Shown here piece by piece: positions 7,975-16,090 of a stretch of 53,521 nt of DNA. The first letter of the stretch is position 1. Every line of letters begins with the position of its first letter. The translations under genes were made by a program, and so were the position numbers. This stretch comes from Treponema sp. (GTDB taxonomy: Bacteria; Spirochaetota; Spirochaetia; Treponematales; Treponemataceae), in contig JAFSJW010000065.1 of the NCBI GenBank assembly GCA_017449265.1, positions 1 through 53,521 on the forward strand, written 5' to 3'. The notes under the pieces were generated by a model. It was given only the letters and a program-made list of their open reading frames with translations. It made no database searches and had not been told where the DNA came from.

Positions 7975-10644
7975 ATGAATTTCATTTATCTTGTTGTTGT
8001 TTCACCTATTGAAACAATCGTTGACTGGTTATTTAATTTTATTCTCAACAAATTTGAATTTTGCGGCGTGATTGGAGCAGTTTTCGGTGTGAGCCTTGCC
8101 ATAAATTTTCTAGCACTGCCTTTGTACAATGTTGCGGACGGATTGCAGGAAAAAGAGCGCGCCATCGCAAAAAGCCTTGAATACAGAATACGGCGCATAA
8201 AGAAAGCGTTCAGCGGCGACGAGCGTTTCCTTATGCTCAGGACATACTACAGGCAGAACGATTATCATCCGCTCTATGCGCTAAGAAGCTCGCTCTCAAT
8301 CCTCATCGAGATTCCTTTTTTCATCGCAGCTTACCATTATCTGAGCCACAGCGAGCTTTTGCGCGGCGCGAGCTTTTGGATTTTCCGCGATTTGGGTTCT
8401 CCAGACTCGCTTGTTAGAATCGGAAAGTTTTCCGTGAATATTCTTCCGATTCTTATGACGCTTATAAACTTCATCTCGGGGGCAGTATACCTAAAAAACG
8501 CGCCGTCACGGGAAAAACTCCAGCTTTACGGAATCGCACTTATTTTTCTTTTTCTTCTATATAATTCACCTAGCGGTCTTGTCATATACTGGATTTTGAA
8601 CAACATTTTCTCTCTTGCAAAGAATATCGTTATGAAAATGAAAGACCCCGGAAAAATTCTGCACAGAATACTGAGTATTTTTCTAATGCTTTTTTCCGTC
8701 TTTTTCTTTTTGAAGCTCGGAGGAAGTTTTCTAAAAAAAATCGCATTTTTTGCTTTTACGCTTTTATTCGCGCTCTTCCCGATGATTGCAAGACTTTGTG
8801 CAAAAAAAAATCCTGCGATTTTTTCAGGAGAAACAAAAAGTTTTGGGAGCGGAAAGAATTTTCTTCCCCTGCTTTTTTCAGGGCTTGGTCTTTCTTTTTT
8901 GTGCGGGCTTGTCCTTCCCTCAAGCGTCATATCAACCAATCCGCTTGAATTCTCTTTTCTGGGCGGCACTTCTTCGCCTTTGTCTTATGTCGCATCAAGT
9001 TTTTTTGTTTTTTTCGGCTTTTTTGTTTTCTGGCCATGCGCTATTTTCAAAATGTTCGGGAAGAAAGTTCGGTCTGTACTGTCTTTTGTCTTTCCTGTTT
9101 TGTTCTTGTGTGCCCTGTCAAATGCATATTTTTTCAAGTGCAATTATGGCGACCTGAATATTTTCTTTGAGCTTGAGGATTCTTCGTGCTTGAATCAGGG
9201 AGCGCTTACAAAGCTGCTTTCTGTTCTCGCGCTCTTCATGTTCATCGCAGCATTTTTTCTGCTCAAAAAAAAGAGCTTGTCAAAAATCATTTCAGTTTTC
9301 ATGTTTTCAGTTTGTCTTGCGGAACTTTCCTTTTCTTTTATGAAAATTTCTGACATACGGAAAAAATTCATCGCTTACGAAGATTTGCACGCAGATACAG
9401 TCTCTGATGATTTTTCCACCGTTTTCAATTTGTCAAAAACTCAGAAAAATGTTATCGTCATATTCCTTGACCGTGCCATAAATTCATTTGCACCAGATAT
9501 TTTCCGCGAATTCAGCAAAATAAAAAACCAGTTCCGTGGCTTCGTTTATTTTCCGAATACGCTCAGTTTCTCAACCCACACGGCAGCGGGCGGACCGCCC
9601 CTCATGGGCGGGTACGAATACACGCAGGAAAAAATCAACTCGCGAAAAGGGGAGTCCCTCAGGGAAAAGCACAATGAGGCTACGCTTGTCATGCCAAAAC
9701 TCTTCCTTGACGGAGGCTTTGATGTGACGGTAACTGACCCGCCGCTTCCTAACTACTATGTCGGAAAGCCAGACGAAGCCTTTTCGCCTTATCCGCAGAT
9801 AAAAGTCGATTTCCTTTCCGGAAAATATTATCAGGATTATGTTTTTGAGAAAAAAATCATTGAGGGCGGACTGCCCGATTCTCTTTGTCGAAAAGAAATA
9901 GTGAAATTTTCTGTCCTCCAGATTATTTCCCCTCTTTTGCGAAATTCTTTTTACGGAAACCTCAAAATCAAGACCTTGAACAGCGCAAAGCGTTTTCTGA
10001 ATTTGGTTTCCTCCATGTATTATCTTCCGAAAATTACGAGCTTTGATTCTGAGAAAAGTTCGTTCGTGTTCTTGGAAAGCGATTTGACACACGAAGTTTT
10101 CATTTCGCTCTCTGATGACTATGAAACTCCTGCCGTCGATAATTCAGCGGACATAATTGAAAAGCATTTTCAGGCGAATGTGAGCGCGTACAAGCAGCTC
10201 GGGAAGTGGTTCGATTTTTTGCGCGAGAACGACGCTTACGACAACACTAGGATTGTCATCGTTTCCGACCACGGCTACGATCTGAATTTGGGGGCGTTCT
10301 CCTCTTTCAGTGATCCCAAGATTCCTTCTTCGTACAATGCGCTCCTCCTTTTCAAGGATTTTGCCCAGAACGGAGAGGTTCGCACGGATCAAACTTTTAT
10401 GACCACCGCCGACACTCTTTTTCTGGCAAAAGAAAATCTTCCGGTCTCAGATTCAAATCCGTTCACCAAGAAAAAATTCGTTCAGGAAAAAGAGGGCGGT
10501 GTTGATGTTTATGACTGCATTGACTGGAATGTAAACTATATGCAGAATGATTCAGCCTTAAATCTTGATGCAAACAGGGCGTTTCATGTATCCGAAAATA
10601 TTTTTGATGAAAAAAACTGGCATAAATTGAGGAGCGCAAAGTAA
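7975..10644 (+). CDS. Second YidC/Oxa1-like / alkaline-phosphatase-superfamily fusion
   Basis: An 889-residue paralogue of the protein at 5077-7821 with the same order of parts: YidC-like core (about 5-225), extra membrane helices (about 230-460) and a periplasmic-type phosphatase-superfamily domain (about 485-885). Conserved points line up: IVIFLDRA (D499), Thr536 before GGPPLMGGYEY, SDLTH (702-706) and VSDHG (763-767). The DHLH stretch of the first copy reads SSYN here, so a possible metal His is absent and the two may differ in activity. The start has no good ribosome-binding site; ATG 7975 is the first in frame after stops and is also where similarity with the paralogue begins. It is transcribed away from its paralogue and ends 4 bases before queA, with which it is probably cotranscribed. 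Confidence 0.8.
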   Translation: MNFIYLVVVSPIETIVDWLFNFILNKFEFCGVIGAVFGVSLAINFLALPLYNVADGLQEKERAIAKSLEYRIRRIKKAFSGDERFLMLRTYYRQNDYHPLYALRSSLSILIEIPFFIAAYHYLSHSELLRGASFWIFRDLGSPDSLVRIGKFSVNILPILMTLINFISGAVYLKNAPSREKLQLYGIALIFLFLLYNSPSGLVIYWILNNIFSLAKNIVMKMKDPGKILHRILSIFLMLFSVFFFLKLGGSFLKKIAFFAFTLLFALFPMIARLCAKKNPAIFSGETKSFGSGKNFLPLLFSGLGLSFLCGLVLPSSVISTNPLEFSFLGGTSSPLSYVASSFFVFFGFFVFWPCAIFKMFGKKVRSVLSFVFPVLFLCALSNAYFFKCNYGDLNIFFELEDSSCLNQGALTKLLSVLALFMFIAAFFLLKKKSLSKIISVFMFSVCLAELSFSFMKISDIRKKFIAYEDLHADTVSDDFSTVFNLSKTQKNVIVIFLDRAINSFAPDIFREFSKIKNQFRGFVYFPNTLSFSTHTAAGGPPLMGGYEYTQEKINSRKGESLREKHNEATLVMPKLFLDGGFDVTVTDPPLPNYYVGKPDEAFSPYPQIKVDFLSGKYYQDYVFEKKIIEGGLPDSLCRKEIVKFSVLQIISPLLRNSFYGNLKIKTLNSAKRFLNLVSSMYYLPKITSFDSEKSSFVFLESDLTHEVFISLSDDYETPAVDNSADIIEKHFQANVSAYKQLGKWFDFLRENDAYDNTRIVIVSDHGYDLNLGAFSSFSDPKIPSSYNALLLFKDFAQNGEVRTDQTFMTTADTLFLAKENLPVSDSNPFTKKKFVQEKEGGVDVYDCIDWNVNYMQNDSALNLDANRAFHVSENIFDEKNWHKLRSAK

Positions 10645-10648
10645 TTTT

Positions 10649-11704
10649 ATGAAACTGACAGATTTTGACTTTGACTTGCCTGAAGAATTAATCGCGCAAA
10701 AACCATCCGGCGTGCGCGGGCAGGACAGACTTATGCTTTTGGGAAGAAATGACGGTTCGGTGCGTCATATGAAAATGGACGATTTGCCTGATTTGATTTC
10801 GCCAGATACGCTTATGATTTTCAACAATTCAAAAGTGCGACGCTCGCGCTGCTACGGAGTAAAAGTGCTTTCTGGAACGGAGTCAGGCGGAGCGGAGCGG
10901 GAATTCATGTTCCTGAACCAGATGACTCCAGACGGAAATATCTGGCATACGATGGTAAAAGGGGCAAAAAAGGTCCGGGCAGGGAATATGTACCGATTCC
11001 CAGACGGCTCCGTTGGAACTGTCGTTGAGCATGAGAACGATGCAGGAACTGAGTTCAGGACGATTCAGTTTGACTTTCGCCTTGACGACGGGTGGTTTAT
11101 GCGGAACGGTCACATTCCGCTTCCGCCTTACATCAGGCGTGAGGACGATGACACTGACTCAGAGCGTTACCAGACAGTCTACGCAAAGGAAGTCGGAAGC
11201 TCCGCCTGTCCCACCGCCGGTCTTCATTTTACGGAAGAGATGTTCGCGCGGCTTGACAAGAAAGGAATCGAGCGTTGCTTCGTCACGCTCCATGTGGGAC
11301 TGGGGACTTTTCTTCCTGTGCGCGCCGAGAATATCGAAGAGCATAAAATGCACGAGGAGGTTTACACGATTCCGTTCGATGTTGCGGACAAAATCAACGG
11401 CGCAAAGAAAGCCGGAAGACCAATCCTTGCCGTCGGAACAACATCGGTTCGTACCCTTGAAAGCGCAACGGGCGATGACGGGCTTGTTCGCGGAGGCTCA
11501 AGCGCGACGAGCATATTTATGTACCCGGGCTACAAATTCAAGACCGTCAGCCAGATTTTCACAAACTTCCACACGCCGCAAAGCACGCTGCTTATGCTTG
11601 TGAGCGCATTTGCAGGACGAGAGAGCATACTCAACGCTTACGGGAAGGCCGTCAAAGAGAAATATCGCTTTTTCAGTTACGGCGACTGTATGCTCATAAA
11701 ATAG
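10649..11704 (+). CDS. queA: tRNA preQ1(34) S-adenosylmethionine ribosyltransferase-isomerase
   Basis: A 351-residue protein that transfers and isomerises the ribosyl group of S-adenosylmethionine onto preQ1 in tRNA, giving epoxyqueuosine. The family is recognised from end to end: DFDLPEELIAQKP at the start, DRLMLL, the acidic DDLPDLI turn, GxGTFLPVR (here VGLGTFLPVRAENIEEHKMH), TTSVRTLES and the ending TNFHTPQSTLLMLVSAFAG. Length is normal. It follows the second fusion gene by 4 bases and may be read from the same promoter, although a metabolic link is not evident. A hairpin of a dispersed family (11705-11735) follows directly and probably ends transcription. Confidence 0.96.
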   Translation: MKLTDFDFDLPEELIAQKPSGVRGQDRLMLLGRNDGSVRHMKMDDLPDLISPDTLMIFNNSKVRRSRCYGVKVLSGTESGGAEREFMFLNQMTPDGNIWHTMVKGAKKVRAGNMYRFPDGSVGTVVEHENDAGTEFRTIQFDFRLDDGWFMRNGHIPLPPYIRREDDDTDSERYQTVYAKEVGSSACPTAGLHFTEEMFARLDKKGIERCFVTLHVGLGTFLPVRAENIEEHKMHEEVYTIPFDVADKINGAKKAGRPILAVGTTSVRTLESATGDDGLVRGGSSATSIFMYPGYKFKTVSQIFTNFHTPQSTLLMLVSAFAGRESILNAYGKAVKEKYRFFSYGDCMLIK

Positions 11705-11735
11705 AGCTGTTCGGAAACTTCAGTTTTCCGAACTG
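11705..11735. repeat. Dispersed terminator-like palindrome, copy 1
   Basis: AGCTGTTCGGAAA, loop CTTCAG, then TTTTCCGAACTG. It belongs to the same palindrome family as 37216-37250 and 44537-44575, with degenerate relatives at 20829-20871 and 39083-39113. It lies immediately after the queA stop, between convergent genes, where it could act as a terminator. Confidence 0.65.
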
Positions 11736-11750
11736 GCCGAATAAGCGTGA

Positions 11751-12563
11751 TTATTTCAGCTGCGAAAGATGAAAACTGAGCTGATTGAAAAACTGCTTTC
11801 TCAAAATCGGGCTAAGAGACTTTTTCTTGCACTCTTCGTCAAATTTCGCACTGATTGCGGAAATCGTTTCGTCAATCAGAGATTTTTCAAGCGGCAGATA
11901 CGAGCCCATCAGCTTTGTTTCAATATCCGCGTTCCTGAAAAGAAACGATGAGGCAAACGCCAGCCTTATGTTCGACAGTCTGTTTGACTCCGAGTACGCA
12001 AGGATTGTGAATGTTCCCGAATCATAGTTGATTTCATGGCTCGGCCCGAATCGCTGGAAAGCAGAGTAGTTCCATTCCGTGAGAGGCACGATTATTCCCG
12101 TGAGGAACGCCTCATCGGGCATCTCAGTTATCTTGGCGAGCGGAACAGTCTGCGTCTTGTAAGTGATATTTGTGAAAATCGGCTTTGCGTATGTGAGTTT
12201 TGCGTCAAGCGCAAGCAGAGGAGAAAAAAGTGTGTGCCTGAAATTTCTTCCGCTTATATTTCCGCCGATTGTGGCTATGTTCCTTATGTTCCTGTTCGCA
12301 ATAGATTTTATCGAATCAAAAAGAACATCAGGAATATTGCGCTTACCAAGATTCAGGATTGAAGAAAGTGTTACGACAGAACCGAATCCAAGAGCCATCT
12401 CCCTTTTTTCGATTACTTTCAGCTCCGCTATGTTTCTGATTGAAATCGCAGCGTCAGGAATTTTGTCGATTGCAGTACAGCCTGCGATGATTTTTTGGCT
12501 GCTGTTATCTTTTATGAGGTTTATTGCTTTTGAGATTTTTTCTGGGTAAGAGATTGTAGACAT
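11751..12563 (-). CDS. FAD-binding (medium) subunit of a molybdenum-hydroxylase-like enzyme
   Basis: A 270-residue protein of the CO/xanthine dehydrogenase medium-subunit family (PF00941). It shows the FAD-domain pattern IRNIATIGGNISGR (about residues 93-106), a TLSSIL element, and a C-terminal four-helix-like region with EINYDSGTF and LAFASSFLFRNADIE in place of the usual conserved segments. Family members carry electrons between the iron-sulfur clusters and NAD(P). It is the last gene of the minus-strand group, starting 3 bases after the iron-sulfur subunit ends. Identity of the substrate (purine, nicotinate, aldehyde) cannot be read from it. Confidence 0.82.
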   Translation of the reverse strand: MSTISYPEKISKAINLIKDNSSQKIIAGCTAIDKIPDAAISIRNIAELKVIEKREMALGFGSVVTLSSILNLGKRNIPDVLFDSIKSIANRNIRNIATIGGNISGRNFRHTLFSPLLALDAKLTYAKPIFTNITYKTQTVPLAKITEMPDEAFLTGIIVPLTEWNYSAFQRFGPSHEINYDSGTFTILAYSESNRLSNIRLAFASSFLFRNADIETKLMGSYLPLEKSLIDETISAISAKFDEECKKKSLSPILRKQFFNQLSFHLSQLK

Positions 12564-12566
12564 CGT

Positions 12567-13040
12567 TTACCTCTCGGAATAGTTTTCAGCAGCGGCTTTT
12601 ATTGCTTTCCTAAATGTGTCTTTGTCTATGCATGTACAAAAAAATTCATTTGAAAGCTCCGCAATCTCGCTGTCGGTAGGGAAAGTTGATTTTTTTATGA
12701 GACTGTACACAGAAAAAATCCTTGCGCTGTTGCAGTAGCCGCACATTTTTGCTTTGGCAAGGTCAAAGCCTGCCATTATTGCCCTGTATATTTCGTTTGT
12801 TTCTGAAAAATATTTCAGCGTCACGACTTCCGAATCTTTCAGTATTCCGAACGGAACTATGCAGCTTGACACAGGTTCGTCGTCCAGAAGCACGGTGCAA
12901 TAGCCGCACTTTCCTTTCTGGCAGCCGTTTTTTGCAGAAAGATGTCCGCTCCTTCTGAGCAGCGTAAGAAGTTTTTCGTTTTCGTCCGCCTTCAAATGAC
13001 ATTGTTCTCCGTTCAGCTTAAAATAGATTTCCCGATTCAT
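12567..13040 (-). CDS. [2Fe-2S] small subunit of a molybdenum-hydroxylase-like enzyme
   Basis: A 157-residue electron-transfer subunit. The N-terminal ferredoxin-like domain has Cys40, 45, 48 and 60 (GCQKGKCGYCTVLL) as ligands of the first [2Fe-2S] cluster. The C-terminal helical domain has C100-GYC103 and C135-TC137 for the second cluster, so all eight ligands are present. In other family members the first pair is CGFCTPG; here it is CGYCNSA, so the residues after the second Cys, which face the molybdopterin, differ. This fits with the altered large subunit upstream. It sits between the large and FAD subunits, as in CoxMSL/XdhABC-type operons. Confidence 0.88.
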   Translation of the reverse strand: MNREIYFKLNGEQCHLKADENEKLLTLLRRSGHLSAKNGCQKGKCGYCTVLLDDEPVSSCIVPFGILKDSEVVTLKYFSETNEIYRAIMAGFDLAKAKMCGYCNSARIFSVYSLIKKSTFPTDSEIAELSNEFFCTCIDKDTFRKAIKAAAENYSER

Positions 13041-13094
13041 AAGCCTTATAATCCTCCTAGTATGACCTTAAAATGACATCCTGCCCGAACATCA

Positions 13095-14795
13095 TCATTT
13101 TTCCTCAAGAACCTCAAAAATCTTTCCGCGTCCAATCGGAAAATCAGTTAATGTAAAATCCAAGGCTTGAGAAAGCGCGGAAACAAATGCGGCCGGAAGA
13201 ACTGAATGAACCAAGTCCCCGATTTTTTTTGCCTCCTCGTTCGACTTCAAGAACCTGATTGTTATGTTCTCGCAGTTCGCGTGGCTGTCGTTCATCATGA
13301 TTTTTACCATGCGCTGCACGGTTGCTTTGACCGTGGAAACAGCAAGCTCCTGATTCAGAAGTTTTCCTCCGTTCACGAAAAGCCGTATCTCAGTTATTTC
13401 CTCTTTGTAAGTCAGAGGATTTATCTCAACTTCAATCGTACAGAATGCGAACGCCGTCCCTGAGAAATTCTCAGAGTTACTTTCTTTGAAACAAAACGAA
13501 AGCCCCGTCCCGCGCAAATTCGAGTCCTTATAGAGAAGACTTTTTTTCTTGTTCGTAAGCCTGTACGACGACCATTTCCTGTCGAATATGCTCGGGCTAA
13601 AGTCAAAGTCACTGACAATCATCTCCTCGCATTTCGTCAAATCGTTCTCCTCAAATTCCTCGATTTTTATTTTTACGCACTCGTCAAGAATCCCGCAGAT
13701 TTTCCTCATTCCTTCGGTAATTTTGTCTTTTGAAATCGAAAGATTATTTTTCTCAGCCGAGTCTAAAAAAATATTGCTCAGCTTTAGCGTTTTTGGCGAA
13801 CAACCTACAATGTCTGCGGTTTTGTTCATCTGACATTCGATTCCGAAAAAAAGCTGTGCATCCAGCATTGAAAAATCAATTGCCTTCGGGCAGCTATCGG
13901 AAAAACAAGCCTCTGCTGAAACCGAGTACAGCTTCGGTGAGTACAATCCGAGCGATTTTTTCAAGGCTTCTTCAATGAATTTATCAGAAAACGCGCAGAA
14001 TGAGCCCATATAGGCGGAAACTTTTATCTCTGCCGCAAGCATGGAGTTTTCCTCATTGAAGACCGTCTTGATTTTTGTCTTTACGGTCAGCGTGTTCTCA
14101 ACGAACTGCTCCTGCTCTTCGCGCGACATCGAAATCATAACGGCCTTTTCCGTTTTCATCGCCGCGAAAGCCGCAAGAACTGCAGAAAGTTCGCAATAAT
14201 AGATTGAATTTGTGTTTTTATCATGGGAAACAGTTTTTACGAAATTGATTTTGTCTTTTTCAACCCCTGTGATTTTCTGAATTGAATCTGAAATATTCTG
14301 AGTATTTTTAAGCGGAGTAAATACAGTAAGATTATCAGCTGAGAAGTACGCCGCCGCCCCCTCTGTCTCCTTGCATGAAATTGAGCTTATAGTCGATGTC
14401 CATGTTTCTTCCATGACCGATGATGAGGCAAGAAGATTTCTGAATTCGGCTTCGTTCTCCGCCGTTATGTTCGTCCGACTCTTTGACTTTGGGACGAATT
14501 TTTTTTCTGAATCATCCTCCCGCAAATCAAATCTGAACGAAATGTCGGAAATCAGCTGCCTGTCACTGCACAATGCAAGACCTACAGGCTCTCCCACATA
14601 GCTTATCCGATTATGCCCGTCTCCAAAAATATCTGCAAATGAGAAAATCTTTACGCCGTCAGAAGGACTACCGTTGTCCGCGACCGAGATTTTTTCAATA
14701 ATTCCAGAGCCATCCAATGTTCTTATGAATTTTCCGAACATCATCTCGGCCGGAACTTGCGATTCAATTTCAGAATAAAACAGCTCGCTAGACAT
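13095..14795 (-). CDS. Reduced molybdopterin-subunit-like protein
   Basis: Sits in the place of the large catalytic subunit and shows its fold in outline: ISYVGEPVGLAL (about 62-73), a DAQLFFGIECQMN stretch in the place of the RGxGxPQ-type segment, RGTGLSFCF, and VEINPLTYKEEITEIRLFVN. It is 566 residues against about 750 usual. The glycine-rich GGGFGGK-type cofactor loop and the C-terminal GEG catalytic glutamate motif cannot be found. So either the enzyme has an unusual active site or the subunit no longer turns over substrate. Its start overlaps the aminotransferase stop region by 8 bases and a 54-base gap separates it from the iron-sulfur subunit. No molybdopterin biosynthesis gene is in the window. 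Confidence 0.65.
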   Translation of the reverse strand: MSSELFYSEIESQVPAEMMFGKFIRTLDGSGIIEKISVADNGSPSDGVKIFSFADIFGDGHNRISYVGEPVGLALCSDRQLISDISFRFDLREDDSEKKFVPKSKSRTNITAENEAEFRNLLASSSVMEETWTSTISSISCKETEGAAAYFSADNLTVFTPLKNTQNISDSIQKITGVEKDKINFVKTVSHDKNTNSIYYCELSAVLAAFAAMKTEKAVMISMSREEQEQFVENTLTVKTKIKTVFNEENSMLAAEIKVSAYMGSFCAFSDKFIEEALKKSLGLYSPKLYSVSAEACFSDSCPKAIDFSMLDAQLFFGIECQMNKTADIVGCSPKTLKLSNIFLDSAEKNNLSISKDKITEGMRKICGILDECVKIKIEEFEENDLTKCEEMIVSDFDFSPSIFDRKWSSYRLTNKKKSLLYKDSNLRGTGLSFCFKESNSENFSGTAFAFCTIEVEINPLTYKEEITEIRLFVNGGKLLNQELAVSTVKATVQRMVKIMMNDSHANCENITIRFLKSNEEAKKIGDLVHSVLPAAFVSALSQALDFTLTDFPIGRGKIFEVLEEK

Positions 14796-15972
14796 GATGT
14801 TTCTCGCCGACTTTCCTGATAGTTTCTATTACATAGTCGCTCATCTCATCGCTCATGTACGGCCAGAGCGGAATCGTTATTGTGTTTTGGTACTGTCTTT
14901 CTGCATTCGGGAATTTCTCAGGCGTGTACTCGGGATATTTTTCTTTCCACCAGGAGAAATTAAAAATCGCGATGAAATGCATTGATATTCCAAGCCCTGC
15001 GTCCTGAAGCTCCTTTGCGAATTCGTTTCGGGTGCAGTCCAGTTTTTCCGGGACAATTCTGAGCAGGAACAAATGCCATGCGTTTCCTTCTCCGTCAGGC
15101 GGAAGCGTGACAAAATCCCAGTCCTTCATTGCTTCGTTGTATTTTTTTACTACTTTCCTTCGGCTCTCAAAAAAATCCGCCGCTTTTTTGAGCTGCTCGC
15201 GCCCGATTGCGCTCAAAACATCAGGCAGGTTCGATTTGAACCCGGGAGCCACGATGTCGTATTCCCAGCTCGCTTTTGACGAAGTGTACCGGTCCCATGC
15301 GTCCCTGTTCATTCCGTGGAGGCGCATCTGGGTCATTCTTTTTGCAAGAAAGTCATCGTCTGTCGTTATCATTCCGCCTTCGCCAGTCGTCATCGTCTTT
15401 GTTGCGTAGAACGAGAACACGCCTATATCCCCAAGGCATCCTGCAAATCCGTTTTTGGTTCTGCTGGGAAACGAGTGGGCGGCATCCTCAATCACGCGGA
15501 TTTTGTTGTCCGCCGTAGAATATTTCTTTGCGAGCATATTTATTTTTTCCATGTCGCACAAGTTTCCTGCGACATGAACCGGAACTATCGCAACAACTTT
15601 GTGTCCGTTCCGAAAGTCCTCCTCAAGGATTTTCTCTATGCTCTCAGGCGAAATGGAGTAGGAGTCCTTCTCAATGTCCGCGAAATAAACATCCGCCCCA
15701 AGATGAATCGCGCTCGCAGCAGTTGAAACAAATGTGTACGGCGTAGTTATGACGGCTTTCCCCGCCTTTACGCCGCACGCTTCCATCGCAATAATCATTC
15801 CGCTTGTGTTTGAGTTTACTGCCAGAGCGTGTTTTGTTCCGACATAAGATGCGAATTCAGCCTCAAATTCGTGCGTGACTTTTCCTGTCGTAAGCCATCC
15901 TGAGTCCATTACTTCCAAAACGGCTTTTTTTTCTTCGTTACCAATGCAAGGCTTAAAAAAAGGTACATTCAT
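14788..15972 (-). CDS. DegT/DnrJ/EryC1/StrS-family aminotransferase
   Basis: A PLP-dependent sugar aminotransferase-type protein of about 394 residues, usually acting on nucleotide-linked keto-sugars for surface glycans. Typical family marks: an N-terminal NVPFFKPCIGNEE and SGWLTTGKVTHEFE, HALAVNSNTSGM, VHVAGNLCDM, EDAAHSF, and the PLP lysine in FSFYATKTMTTGEGG. A TTG three codons earlier (15981) is possible, but the ATG at 15972 gives the conserved NVPFF start and was chosen. It leads the minus-strand group with the three molybdenum-hydroxylase-like genes and overlaps the first of these by 8 bases. A surface-sugar role fits the glycan-decorating neighbours on either side better than it fits the molybdoenzyme. 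Confidence 0.88.
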   Translation of the reverse strand: MNVPFFKPCIGNEEKKAVLEVMDSGWLTTGKVTHEFEAEFASYVGTKHALAVNSNTSGMIIAMEACGVKAGKAVITTPYTFVSTAASAIHLGADVYFADIEKDSYSISPESIEKILEEDFRNGHKVVAIVPVHVAGNLCDMEKINMLAKKYSTADNKIRVIEDAAHSFPSRTKNGFAGCLGDIGVFSFYATKTMTTGEGGMITTDDDFLAKRMTQMRLHGMNRDAWDRYTSSKASWEYDIVAPGFKSNLPDVLSAIGREQLKKAADFFESRRKVVKKYNEAMKDWDFVTLPPDGEGNAWHLFLLRIVPEKLDCTRNEFAKELQDAGLGISMHFIAIFNFSWWKEKYPEYTPEKFPNAERQYQNTITIPLWPYMSDEMSDYVIETIRKVGEKHHV

Positions 15973-16090
15973 GATTTCCAAATAATCCCCACTAACTCCA
16001 TTCTAGCGGAAAATCGTGATTGTGTCTTTCTGTGGCAGGGGCTATTTCCGAATAAAATCTTTTTTGATATATTTAGTGCAGGATTATTAT

